A DNA stretch of 64,000 bases from the NCBI RefSeq assembly GCF_000016505.1, contig NC_009706.1, positions 2,356,001-2,420,000 of the forward strand. Direction: 5' to 3'. Made by a program: the position numbers and the translations under genes. This DNA comes from Clostridium kluyveri DSM 555. Lineage in GTDB: Bacteria > Bacillota > Clostridia > Clostridiales > Clostridiaceae. Under the pieces are notes generated by a model. It worked only from the letters and a program-made list of their open reading frames with translations. It was not told where the DNA came from and did not search any database. This document shows, in pieces, positions 17,626 to 25,921 of this stretch; the stretch's first letter is position 1; every line of letters starts with the position of its first letter.

Positions 17626-18528
17626 TTAACGTTTAAAACATAGTATAAATGTCAAAGTATTATCATGATAATCTGCATTTATAGTACTTAGTTGTAATTC
17701 CATCAGCTCTTTGGCAATGGCCAAACCCAAACCCGAAGAGTACTTAGAGCGATTACTATCAGCCTTGTATGTACGGTTAAAAAGTTGTAATACATCTTCC
17801 TCACTTAAAGGCTCACAATCGTTGCTGATGCTGATATTAACATACTCATCCGTTACTCCCAAATCAACTTTGCAGTATGATTTAGCATAGCGTATGACAT
17901 TTTGGAGTAAATTCAGCAATACCCTATTGGTAATTTTTTCATCCAACAACACCAAGGGAACTTTTTCATCAAGACTCAACTGTAATAAGATACCTCTATC
18001 TTCAAAGTCTTGATAAAACAGTAATAAACTATCACACAGCAGCTGATATAATGAGTGTGGATTTAACTGCACTGGATACTCCTTGGCATCAATTAAAGAC
18101 AAATCATATAATGAATCCACCAGGTTGTTTAAAGTTTTCAATTTATATTGCACAGTCTCTAAATATTTTTCTTTATCCTTTTCCGATAGGTCTAAATGTA
18201 AAATTATGTCAATATATCCCATGATGGAGGTTAGTGGTGTCCGTAAGTCATGAGAAAAGTTAGCTAAGATTTTTTTGTACTGCTGCTTTTCTTTAATATT
18301 TTTCAATTGTAATGCCTTATAGCAATCAACTAAATGATTAATTTCAATAGCCAGCTTCTCTGTTGTCTTATCAGGGGCAGCCAACTTAATTTGTTCATTA
18401 CTTTCAGAAATAAGTTTGTTCAACTTGTTAGTTTGTGAAATTAATGCATGGATATTCATTCTAGTAAAATAATATTTTATCACACAGAGGATAGTTATAA
18501 CTAACAGTATACACACAATATAAAGCAT
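17626..18528 (-). CDS. Sensor histidine kinase
   Basis: A 300-residue membrane kinase with a single N-terminal helix (residues 2-18) and a short linker. The H-box is NFSHDLRTPLTSIMGY near residues 90-105, and the ATPase domain has the N-box region LLNLLQNVIRYAKSY and G-box SKYSSGLGLAIAKEL. There is almost no extracytoplasmic part, as in intramembrane-sensing kinases that watch an ABC transporter. GGAGGAG precedes ATG 18528. It follows the ABC genes and a response regulator on the same strand, so the two-component system most likely controls or senses the transporter, for example for peptide antibiotics. The substrate is inference. Confidence 0.9.
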   Translation of the reverse strand: MLYIVCILLVITILCVIKYYFTRMNIHALISQTNKLNKLISESNEQIKLAAPDKTTEKLAIEINHLVDCYKALQLKNIKEKQQYKKILANFSHDLRTPLTSIMGYIDIILHLDLSEKDKEKYLETVQYKLKTLNNLVDSLYDLSLIDAKEYPVQLNPHSLYQLLCDSLLLFYQDFEDRGILLQLSLDEKVPLVLLDEKITNRVLLNLLQNVIRYAKSYCKVDLGVTDEYVNISISNDCEPLSEEDVLQLFNRTYKADSNRSKYSSGLGLAIAKELMELQLSTINADYHDNTLTFILCFKR

Positions 18529-18544
18529 AACTCTCCTCCTTCCC

Positions 18545-19297
18545 TTAGGCTAAATCCTTTTTTTTGAAAATTGTCTGTCCAATAATCAAGCTTATAAAAA
18601 TAATCATCAATCCCAGCACCCAACACTTCACATCAAAATAAACATTATTGGACATATAATGGACTAAATTATTATCAAACAAGGTAGCAGGTGTCCATTT
18701 AGAGATGGTCTTTAAGGCACTTACTCTGCCCACTAAAGTATTGATTGAGACGCCTAAAATTCGATAAATAAATAACAAAATAAGCAGATTTAAAATTTCT
18801 GAAACCCCATTAACGGCCAAAACATACCCTAGAATAAAACTAGAAGCAACAATGGGAAATATATTGCTAAAGGCAATTAAAAATTGACCTAGAGTTGAAT
18901 TATTTGCCAAATCAAAAATGACATTACCACTTAAAATAGTAACTGATAAAATAATAGTGCCCATAATAATTACCCCAAAAGATAAAGTAATCAATTTTGC
19001 CCAGAAAACAGCCTGGCGAGAATGTCCAAAGGAAACTGCTGCACACATTTTTGTCTTACTTTTTCGTGTTAATATTAAAATAACCAACAGGCATAAAATA
19101 ATAATCAAAGTAGGCATACCCAGCACGTTGCTATAATAGAACATTCTTGTGCCATAGGGAAAAGTTGGTTCTTTAAATCTAAAATGCTGTAATACCCCTG
19201 CAGCAGCCATGACAAGAAAAGTACTAACTATAATAAGTCCGTAGTATGGCTTTGAACGTATTAAGCGGTAGAATTCACTTCTAATTAGATTCAACAT
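18545..19297 (-). CDS. ABC-2 type permease
   Basis: A 250-residue integral membrane protein with six predicted helices, beginning MLNLIRSEFYRLIRSKPYYG as in ABC-2 permeases. The frame opens at 19306, but AGGAGG lies eight bases before ATG 19297. It overlaps the upstream ATPase gene by 17 bases, so the two are translationally coupled and form one exporter. The gene order of regulator, ATPase, permease and kinase is typical of clostridial antimicrobial-peptide resistance modules. The substrate is not known. Confidence 0.82.
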   Translation of the reverse strand: MLNLIRSEFYRLIRSKPYYGLIIVSTFLVMAAAGVLQHFRFKEPTFPYGTRMFYYSNVLGMPTLIIILCLLVILILTRKSKTKMCAAVSFGHSRQAVFWAKLITLSFGVIIMGTIILSVTILSGNVIFDLANNSTLGQFLIAFSNIFPIVASSFILGYVLAVNGVSEILNLLILLFIYRILGVSINTLVGRVSALKTISKWTPATLFDNNLVHYMSNNVYFDVKCWVLGLMIIFISLIIGQTIFKKKDLA

Positions 19298-20207
19298 TCT
19301 CATCACCTCCTACCAGACCTAAGAAATATTCTTCTAAATTCTTACTTTTAACCGTCATTTCTAAAATATCTACATTACCTTCATTTAAGAGCCTATTAAT
19401 TTTTTGACGCTGCGGAATATAATTATAAATCTCCAACTGCTCACCGGCTAAAACCCTATAGTCCATATCTACAAAATGATTTTCTAATATAAAGCAAGCT
19501 TTCTTAGCATCATTGACACGAAGAAAAATAAACTGCTGACTCATTCCCAATAATTCTTTCCGGGATAAATCTTGAACAACTTTACCTTTATTTAAAAAAA
19601 CAAAACGTGTGGCAATTGATTGAAGCTGTGATAAAATATGACTTGAAATCAAAATTGTAATTTGATGTTCTTGATTTAATTTAAGAAACAGTTGACGCAT
19701 TTCAACCATTCCTTCAGCATCCAAACCATTGGTTGGCTCATCTAAAAGCAAAAAGTCCGGTGAAGACAATAAAGCCAATGCCAATGATAACCGCTGTTTC
19801 ATTCCTAATGAATATTGGGAAAATTTCTTCCGATTATGTTCTGCAAGTCCTACCCTATTTAATACCTTCCCAATTACTGCCTTTTCAGGAATTCCACGCA
19901 GCAAACGGTAATACTCTAAATTTTGGTGGGCATTAAAGTTATCAAAAAATACATCAGTTTCAATCATGACACCCATTCTCCTGCGGGAATTATGCTTTCC
20001 ATAGGGTTCGCCAAACAAAGTAATCTCACCTTTTGTAGGAAATATTTCCTCAGCAATCATCTTGAATAAAGTTGATTTACCAGCACCATTTTTTCCGATA
20101 ATAGCACATATTTCCCCTTTATATAGTTCAAAGTTAGTACTTTCCAAGGCAACCTGATCTTTATACCTTTTCTCTAAATTAGTTGTTTTTAAAATTGGTG
20201 TTTTCAT
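19281..20207 (-). CDS. ABC transporter ATP-binding protein
   Basis: A 308-residue ATPase with Walker A GKNGAGKST near residues 36-44, Q-loop region, signature YSLGMKQRLSLALALL, and Walker B FLLLDEPTNGLD followed by the H-loop ILISSH. An extra C-terminal domain of about 85 residues resembles the CcmA/BcrA-type exporters. The frame begins at TTG 20213, but AAGGAGG is seven bases before ATG 20207. It pairs with the overlapping permease. A BcrA-like role in exporting peptide antibiotics fits the neighbourhood and is inferred. Confidence 0.9.
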   Translation of the reverse strand: MKTPILKTTNLEKRYKDQVALESTNFELYKGEICAIIGKNGAGKSTLFKMIAEEIFPTKGEITLFGEPYGKHNSRRRMGVMIETDVFFDNFNAHQNLEYYRLLRGIPEKAVIGKVLNRVGLAEHNRKKFSQYSLGMKQRLSLALALLSSPDFLLLDEPTNGLDAEGMVEMRQLFLKLNQEHQITILISSHILSQLQSIATRFVFLNKGKVVQDLSRKELLGMSQQFIFLRVNDAKKACFILENHFVDMDYRVLAGEQLEIYNYIPQRQKINRLLNEGNVDILEMTVKSKNLEEYFLGLVGGDENVESN

Positions 20208-20293
20208 CTTCAATCCTCCTTTACACTTCTTAGTTTACAAACTGTTTTTTAAGAAGCCTTAAGCAAATTATAAAGAAATCATAAAGATGGTAC

Positions 20294-20968
20294 CTAAACT
20301 AGTGAAAAACCAATTCCCCAAATAGTTTTGATATATTCTTCACTGGTAATAGCAGAAATTTTTTTACGAATATTGGATACATGGACACTGATACTATTGT
20401 CATTTCCCTGATAAATATCGTTCCACAACAGTTCATACAGCTTAGCTTTGGAAAATACTTGTTTGGGATGTCTTAACATAATTTTTAAAATATCGAACTC
20501 AACATTGGTAAGATTTAATTCCGATTTTTTGACCATTACCCTATGCTGGCTTTCATCCAAAGTAAGTTCTTTCCAGCTTAGACAGTCTCCTGTTTGTTGT
20601 AAATAATTTTTACGTAGTTGAACTTCAATTCGTGCAGCAACTTCTTCACGGGCAAAAGGTTTAACCATATAATCATCTGCACCTAATTTTAGCAAGTTCA
20701 CCTTATCTTCAATAATACTTTTCGCAGAAATAATAATAACCGGAATAGATGATTGCTTTCTAATTTCCCTCAGCAATTCTTCTCCAGTTAGTCCTGGCAG
20801 CATGATATCCAACAAAATTAGATTAAAGGATTGTTGTTGAAGCCTTAATTGAGCCTCTGTACCAGAAAAACAGCACGTTGCTTTGTATCCTTGTTCTTTC
20901 ACAATTAATTCCAATATTTTATTAATATCATTATCATCCTCCACAATCAATATTTCTATTTGTTTCAA
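20294..20968 (-). CDS. OmpR/PhoB family response regulator
   Basis: About 224 residues: a receiver domain with acidic pocket EDD, phosphoacceptor Asp in LLDIMLPGLTGEEL and Lys in KPFAREEV, followed by a winged-helix DNA-binding domain (NISVHVSNIRKKI). GAGGTG is followed by six bases and TTG 20966-20968; GTG at 20975-20977 is also in frame but overlaps the ribosome binding site. It is first in the transcription unit, 80 bases before the ATPase gene. It most likely activates this operon when phosphorylated by the kinase at 17626. Confidence 0.9.
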   Translation of the reverse strand: MKQIEILIVEDDNDINKILELIVKEQGYKATCCFSGTEAQLRLQQQSFNLILLDIMLPGLTGEELLREIRKQSSIPVIIISAKSIIEDKVNLLKLGADDYMVKPFAREEVAARIEVQLRKNYLQQTGDCLSWKELTLDESQHRVMVKKSELNLTNVEFDILKIMLRHPKQVFSKAKLYELLWNDIYQGNDNSISVHVSNIRKKISAITSEEYIKTIWGIGFSLV

Positions 20969-21180
20969 ATACTTCACCTCATTGTACTACTATTTCTCTA
21001 ATCCATAATTTTTATTATAAACACCTTCAAGAACCTTTTTCAAAAAGGATACCTTCATTCTCCATCATATCTACTCTTTTAGTATTAATCTAATACTAAA
21101 ATTATGCAAAAATCATACTTGTTATTTTAAATATAAGAGTTAAAATGATTATATCATACAAATTGAAAGGAGTAATTAAA

Positions 21181-21576
21181 ATGAATGAAGTTTATAACTA
21201 TCTAAAAGATATCGGTACCTATTACCTAGCAACATCCGAAGGCGATCAGCCAAGAGTTCGACCTTTTGGTACAATAGCTATCTTTGAAGGAAATCTTTAC
21301 ATTCAGACTGGAAACGTCAAAAAGGTATTTGCACAAATGAAAAAGAATCCTAAGGTTGAGATCTGTGCTATGGGAAAAGACCAAACTTGGATACGTATTA
21401 CAGCCACTGCTGTCCGGGATGACAGAGTTCAGGCTAGACAACATATGCTTGATGAATATCCAAATCTTAAAAATATGTATGCTGCTGACGATGGAAATTG
21501 TGAAGTACTTTATCTTAAAGATGCAACTGCCACCATATATTCCTTTACAGAAAAACCTAAAATCATTAACTTTTAA
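21181..21576 (+). CDS. Pyridoxamine 5'-phosphate oxidase family protein
   Basis: A 131-residue FMN-binding split-barrel protein: YYLATSEGDQPRVRPFGTIA, then GNLYIQTGNVKKVFAQMKKN, then WIRITATAVRDD. The length and motifs fit the small NimA/PNPOx-like group, which binds flavin or heme and reduces small substrates. The frame opens at 21145, but AAAGGAG is seven to eight bases before ATG 21181. It stands alone, divergent from the response regulator. The substrate is unknown. Confidence 0.85.
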   Translation: MNEVYNYLKDIGTYYLATSEGDQPRVRPFGTIAIFEGNLYIQTGNVKKVFAQMKKNPKVEICAMGKDQTWIRITATAVRDDRVQARQHMLDEYPNLKNMYAADDGNCEVLYLKDATATIYSFTEKPKIINF

Positions 21577-21708
21577 ACTTACATTTAATAAAATTATATT
21601 TTATTATAAATGACATATTTATACTAATTACGTCATACAAAGTACAAAAACAAAATATTTATATTGAATTTTGTAAAATTTGTGTGTAATATAGTTTATA
21701 TAAATATT

Positions 21709-21800
21709 GATAATAGCACACTTATCGAAAGGTAGGGTCGCAAAGCTATGGGTCTTAAGAAAATTATTTTTCTATGATTGCCAGGTTGCCAAAGTTTATC
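21709..21800 (+). promoter_or_regulatory. Cyclic di-GMP-I riboswitch (GEMM-I)
   Basis: The aptamer core is visible: TATCGAAAGGTAGGGTCGCAA then AGCTATGGGTCT, a variable stem, then CTATGATTGCCAGGTTGCC. GATAA at 21709-21713 closes with TTATC at 21796-21800. The GNRA tetraloop GAAA, the GGGTCGCAAAGC element and the CCAGGTTGCC receptor strand are the hallmarks of the class. An intrinsic terminator follows at 21828, so the switch acts on transcription. It controls the FabH-like/MCP region downstream. Confidence 0.88.
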
Positions 21801-21827
21801 TAACTATAAAAAATCATGTATATTTTG

Positions 21828-21868
21828 GTGCCTATTATTAATAGTAAATAATGGGCACTTTTAATTTT
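21828..21868 (+). terminator. Riboswitch expression-platform terminator
   Basis: GTGCCTATTATT (21828-21839) pairs with AATAATGGGCAC (21847-21858) with one G-T pair, followed by TTTTAATTTT. Confidence 0.8.
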
Positions 21869-21912
21869 ATAAAAATAAAATTTATAAAGTGCCATTTTAG
21901 GGAGGACATAAA

Positions 21913-22596
21913 TTGGGAGTAAAATTAAGTTATATTGATGTATACCATGGATCAAAAGTTGTTTCAAATGATTTTTATCTTGAATACTTTAGAAAACAAG
22001 ACAAGGATATTAAGCACCTACTTACAGATGTAATGGGAAGAGATAAAAGATATATGCTAGATGATGGTGAGTCGGCCTTTCAACTAACTATAGAGGCAGG
22101 AAAATCCGTGTTAAAAAAAGCCAATCTTGAAGGAAAAGATATTGATGCAATTATATATTCCTCCATATTGCCAGAATATATATCACCTGCAACGTCAATT
22201 TTAATACATAAGGAATTGAATATGAGTGCTAATGTAATGTGCCTTGATGTCAATGCAAATTGTGCAGGTATGACTGTTGCTCTTGAAAACATGTCAAATT
22301 ATCTTATGTCATCAAAACGTGCAAAAAGAGTTCTTATCATTGGATGTGATGATGATAATGCTATTATAAATCATGACAATGAACTGTGCTATGGTAATTA
22401 CGGTTATGCAGCATGTGCAATAATTTTAGAAAAAGTTGATGAGGACTATAGTTCTAATAATTTACATGGTATGTTGCATTATGTCTTTTATATGTTTTTC
22501 TGTTATGAAATTGATTGGTATAAACAACGAAATAACTTCAAATACCTTGATTGTACTTGGAATACTTGTTGCTATTTATGGAGCAGTATTTTATAA
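21913..22596 (+). pseudogene. Truncated 3-oxoacyl-ACP synthase III (FabH-like)
   Basis: The frame starts at TTG 21913 with GGGAGG seven bases upstream. About 180 residues match the N-terminal half of KAS III enzymes: DAIIYSSILPEYISPATSIL and the active-site region LDVNANCAGMTVALENM with its nucleophile Cys. After EKVDEDYSS (near 22455) the similarity stops, and about 45 unrelated residues follow to 22596. The second half, with the catalytic His and Asn, is gone, so condensing activity is not expected. The 3' part overlaps the MCP gene in another frame. A deletion that joined a fabH-like gene to an MCP gene explains this. Confidence 0.75.
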
Positions 22597-23929
22597 GTGC
22601 TATAAATGGGTAGTTGCTTGTGACAGTATTAATCCAAAAGCTTTAAATGTAACTAAAATCTTAGTCTTAACAATAACGTATTTTCAATATTTATATCTTA
22701 ATTTTACTATGCATTTGAATTCTGTGTGGTTAATAGCTATCTTTTTTGTTATCCTCGGAGCTCTGTTTTTTGATCTTAAAATGATAATAGCTTCAGTAGT
22801 ATTAAGTGCTTTATGTATTGTAATAGTATTTATTCATAATCCATCTATTCTTAAGTATGAAAAATTGGCAAGTGCAGAAATATATATGACTATGGTTACT
22901 GTGGTTATTACTTTTGTACTTCTTTTTATAATGGTTTATATGGCATCAAAGCTCTTGAAATCAATTAGTGAAAAAGAAGCTGAAATTAGAGAAGAAAATG
23001 AAAAATTGCTTAAGTTATTTAAAAGAATATCTGAGATTTCAAATACTGTCTTATCATCTAGTGAAAATTTAGGTGCTGCTATTACAGAACAGACAAGTTC
23101 TCTTGTTGAAGTTTCAGATGTAACAAGCCTCGTATCTCAGAATTCAGATGAAATGCTTGACAAATCAAATAACAATGAAGATATACTCCATACTTTGTTA
23201 AATACAAATGAAGGTGTTGTTCATAAGATTGAAGACAGCAAAAGTAAAATAAATAATCTTATAGGAATTACAGAAGAAAATCAAAAGTCCTTAAATGCTA
23301 CTCTTTCAATTATTTCAAATATAAAAGATGAAATAGCAAATACATTTGAGTCAACTAAAGACCTTGAAGAGAAATCTGCTAAAGTTGATGAAATATTGAA
23401 TCTTATCGGAAATATATCTGAGCAGACCAATCTTCTTGCTTTAAATGCTTCAATCGAAGCAGCAAGAGCAGGTGAATACGGCAAAGGTTTTGCAGTAGTA
23501 GCAGACGAAATCAGGAAACTTTCTGAAGACACAAAACAATCCTTAGATCAGGCAAGTACAATAGTAAGTGAATTAAAGGACAAAATTAACATAGTACAGG
23601 ATCAAATGAAGGGAAATAACAAAAAATCTCAGGAAGGAAACAGCATTATAAATGAAACCGTAAATAGAATAAATGATATGAATGATCATTTAAAATCATT
23701 TAGCAGTAATATCATTGATATAAATGAAGCCTCCAATACTTTATTCTTACAAACTAAAAATGCTGTAAAATTCAATAAAGAAATATCAAATATAACTAAA
23801 AACACAATATCACAATATAACACTGTAGCTGAAACAATTTCTCAAAATGCTTCTACATGTGAAGAAATTGAAGCAAATATAAATGAGCTCAAAAATATAG
23901 CTGAAGATATGAATAAACTTGTAAAATAA
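22439..23929 (+). CDS. Methyl-accepting chemotaxis protein, possibly N-truncated
   Basis: About 496 residues. Six or so hydrophobic helices in residues 1-175 form the sensor without an obvious extracytoplasmic domain. A cytoplasmic coiled-coil signalling domain follows, with the hairpin tip region [38 protein letters not shown] near residues 320-360. The tip is needed for CheA/CheW contact. The start is unclear: TTG 22436, ATG 22439 and ATG 22466 are all in frame, none has a good ribosome binding site, and the first codons overlap FabH-like sequence. The native N-terminus may have been lost. It now lies behind the c-di-GMP riboswitch, tying chemotaxis to that signal if expressed. Confidence 0.8.
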   Translation: MRTIVLIIYMVCCIMSFICFSVMKLIGINNEITSNTLIVLGILVAIYGAVFYKCYKWVVACDSINPKALNVTKILVLTITYFQYLYLNFTMHLNSVWLIAIFFVILGALFFDLKMIIASVVLSALCIVIVFIHNPSILKYEKLASAEIYMTMVTVVITFVLLFIMVYMASKLLKSISEKEAEIREENEKLLKLFKRISEISNTVLSSSENLGAAITEQTSSLVEVSDVTSLVSQNSDEMLDKSNNNEDILHTLLNTNEGVVHKIEDSKSKINNLIGITEENQKSLNATLSIISNIKDEIANTFESTKDLEEKSAKVDEILNLIGNISEQTNLLALNASIEAARAGEYGKGFAVVADEIRKLSEDTKQSLDQASTIVSELKDKINIVQDQMKGNNKKSQEGNSIINETVNRINDMNDHLKSFSSNIIDINEASNTLFLQTKNAVKFNKEISNITKNTISQYNTVAETISQNASTCEEIEANINELKNIAEDMNKLVK

Positions 23930-23951
23930 AAAATAATAAAAACAGTATATG

Positions 23952-23998
23952 GAATAGTCATAGATTTTGTGAGAACATACACAGATCTATGACTATTC
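23952..23998. terminator. Hairpin between convergent genes
   Basis: A perfect 14-bp stem (23952-23965 with 23985-23998) lies between the MCP and the EFR1 gene. No strong T-run follows on either strand, so termination is probable rather than certain. Confidence 0.5.
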
Positions 23999-24040
23999 AC
24001 TAACCATAAAACGAGTGTGCGGTAGTAATCAATCCTGGTG

Positions 24041-24835
24041 CTAAATATTTTCACACGTCGATCCTCTTATAATATCCTCAACCTTAACATTTGGATTGTG
24101 ATATCTTGTACGTCCGATTGTGCTTTTGCCATACTCTATCGCCTCATATGGACACCACTGAATACAGGCAAGACACCGCTCACAATGATGCTGCCAAATC
24201 GGATTTCGTTCTTCCATTTTTATATTGTTTACAGGGCACACTCTAGCGCACAGACCGCAGCCGCTGCATTTTTCGCTCACCTTAAATTTTTCGTCCCATT
24301 CGGAGATGCCTTTGTATAGATAATTGCGATTTACCATCTTACTAAAAAGCCTGGCCTTTCTTTTAACCGGATGAAGCTTGCCATCAGCAACTGCCCCGGC
24401 AGCTTCATCCGCCTTTTCCATTGCTTTTTTTATCAGCTTTTGTACAACGTCGTGAGCAAAGGCCTGATACTTCACAATATAATTCCCCGGCATCTTTACT
24501 CCAGTTGCGTAGGACAGATAAACACCCTTTTCTTTCAAGATATCGTCCAGCATTCCCAAAGTGTCTGCCCCGTTTCCGCCGAAATTTATAAATGCAAAGC
24601 AGTAAGTTCCTTTAATGATATTGACCTTTTGTACAAAGCGTTTTACAAGTCTCGGTAACCCGATATAAAAAACGGGAAAAACGAAACCAATGGGATTATC
24701 AGGGCCACCAGCAGGCTCATCCGTCGCCCCTACAGCCATAGACTTAATTGTGCAGTTTCCAAGTCCCTTTGCGATTTGTCTAGCTATTGTCAGCGAATTG
24801 CCCGTAGCGGAAAAATAATAAATTGTCGGATTCAT
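24041..24835 (-). CDS. EFR1 family ferredoxin-flavodoxin protein
   Basis: About 264 residues. The N-terminal flavodoxin-like domain has the FMN phosphate loop YYFSATGNSLTIARQIA. The C-terminal part has two 4Fe-4S motifs, CSGCGLCARVCPVNNI near residue 190 and CERCLACIQWCP near residue 217. This is the EFRODD1/EFR1 arrangement found in anaerobes, which probably shuttles electrons from ferredoxin to a flavin. The frame opens at ATG 24853, but AAGGAGGAG lies six bases before ATG 24835. GC content looks higher than its neighbours, which may hint at transfer. The partner enzyme is unknown. Confidence 0.88.
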   Translation of the reverse strand: MNPTIYYFSATGNSLTIARQIAKGLGNCTIKSMAVGATDEPAGGPDNPIGFVFPVFYIGLPRLVKRFVQKVNIIKGTYCFAFINFGGNGADTLGMLDDILKEKGVYLSYATGVKMPGNYIVKYQAFAHDVVQKLIKKAMEKADEAAGAVADGKLHPVKRKARLFSKMVNRNYLYKGISEWDEKFKVSEKCSGCGLCARVCPVNNIKMEERNPIWQHHCERCLACIQWCPYEAIEYGKSTIGRTRYHNPNVKVEDIIRGSTCENI

Positions 24836-24853
24836 TACATACTCCTCCTTCAT

Positions 24854-25017
24854 AGATCATCTGTAAAAGTAAATATTTTTTAATTTTATTATCTAGCTTA
24901 TTAAATAACAGTAATTGTAAAATCAAATAAGTCATCACTTTATGATATAACATTTTCGCTGAAAAACAGAAAACTATCAGTAAAGGATGACTTCAGTTAT
25001 GATTATAACATTAAATA
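24854..25017. repeat. Intergenic stretch with imperfect inverted repeat
   Basis: AAGTCATCACTTTA (24929-24942) and TAAAGGATGACTT (24981-24993) form an inverted repeat with one unpaired base and a 38-base loop. It lies just upstream of a candidate small-peptide gene. Nothing else is recognisable in this stretch. Confidence 0.45.
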
Positions 25018-25046
25018 TTGACAGCGAAAACATCTATTATAAAATT
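25018..25046 (+). promoter_or_regulatory. Putative promoter of small transcript
   Basis: TTGACA (25018-25023) and TAAAAT (25040-25045) are 16 bases apart. It would drive a transcript of roughly 130 bases ending at the hairpin 25136-25180. Confidence 0.45.
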
Positions 25047-25056
25047 TATAAAGCAG

Positions 25057-25146
25057 TTGAAATTGCAGTTACTTTTTGAAGGAGGATTATTCCTCACTTC
25101 TCTTTTAACATTTATAGTATTACTTATTAAAGAAATAAAAAAATAG
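25057..25146 (+). CDS. Candidate small hydrophobic type I toxin-like peptide
   Basis: The frame starting at TTG 25057 encodes 29 residues, with a hydrophobic helix LFLTSLLTFIVLLIKEIKK ending in lysines directly before the stop. That layout resembles the small holin-like/TxpA-type membrane toxins of Firmicutes. A promoter precedes it and a strong hairpin overlaps its end. There is no ATG and no ribosome binding site ahead of the TTG, so it may be a decayed copy. No antisense antitoxin promoter was identified. The call rests on composition and context only. Confidence 0.35.
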   Translation: MKLQLLFEGGLFLTSLLTFIVLLIKEIKK

Positions 25147-25180
25147 TAGCCCCGTCTTCAAATGGAGACTACTATTTTTT
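25136..25180 (+). terminator. Terminator of the small transcript
   Basis: An A-tract with TAGTA pairs with TACTA and a T-tract, with an inner GTCT/AGAC stem. Its first half overlaps the stop of the small frame. It resembles the element at 2615-2659. Confidence 0.7.
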
Positions 25181-25230
25181 GTTTCAAAAATTTAGTAATA
25201 CCAGTTGCCTGAGCAACCAGATTGTACACT

Positions 25231-25258
25231 ACAGGATGTTAACAGCATCCTGTTTTTA
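25231..25258 (+). terminator. Second terminator downstream
   Basis: ACAGGATG (25231-25238) and CATCCTGT (25246-25253) form an 8-bp stem followed by TTTTA. No gene on the plus strand obviously needs it. A small stem GTTGC/GCAAC lies just before it. Confidence 0.55.
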
Positions 25259-25395
25259 TTTTACTACTATTCTTTATTTATATTATAACACATTTTACAA
25301 TTTAAAATCATATACTTATAAAATTTTTATCAATATTAACTTCAAGTCAATCTCTCAATGCCGCTTATATCAACCCATTACGCAAAAAAGCTACT

Positions 25396-25875
25396 TTATT
25401 TGTGGTAAGGTTCTCCCTTCATTATCCTAAACCCCCTATAAATCTGTTCAAGGAGCATTATTCTAAAAAGTTGGTGTGGAAAAGTCATTTTTGAAAAACA
25501 CAGTTTATAATCAGCCCTTTTCAAAATTTCACTGGAAATGCCAAGGGAACCTCCAATTATAAAGGCAATATTGCTTTTTCCTGAAAGTCCTAGATTTCCT
25601 ACAAACTTTGAAAACTCTTCAGAACCCATCATACTTCCCTTTAAATCAAGAGCCACCACATACATATTGTCATTTATATACTTAAGTATTCTCCTACCTT
25701 CCTTTTCCTTTATAATATCCTGTTCACTACTTGAAGCATTGTCAGGAGTTTTTTCATCTTGTACTTCTATTATATTCAATCTACAATATCTAGAAAGCCT
25801 TTTTGAATACTCTTCCACTGCAGCTTTAAGATATTTTTCTTTCAACTTTCCTACGGCAATTATGGTAATGTTCAT
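25396..25875 (-). CDS. rlmH: 23S rRNA (pseudouridine1915-N3)-methyltransferase RlmH
   Basis: A 159-residue SPOUT methyltransferase. The C-terminal knot is intact: FIIGGSLGISSEIL for SAM binding and the diagnostic tail KMTFPHQLFRIMLLEQIYRG, ending in GEPYHK. It methylates N3 of pseudouridine 1915 in helix 69 of 23S rRNA. Length and both ends are typical. GGAGA precedes ATG 25875. It lies 46 bases downstream of the ABC-F gene on the same strand. Confidence 0.96.
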   Translation of the reverse strand: MNITIIAVGKLKEKYLKAAVEEYSKRLSRYCRLNIIEVQDEKTPDNASSSEQDIIKEKEGRRILKYINDNMYVVALDLKGSMMGSEEFSKFVGNLGLSGKSNIAFIIGGSLGISSEILKRADYKLCFSKMTFPHQLFRIMLLEQIYRGFRIMKGEPYHK

Positions 25876-25921
25876 GTTATCTCCACTTTCATATATTTTG
25901 TCTAGTTATGAATCACTTGAT

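Noticed and set aside
16403-20968. Lantibiotic or bacitracin biosynthesis cluster
   Set aside because: Only a resistance-type ABC exporter, two-component system and MFS pump are present; no precursor or modification gene is visible.
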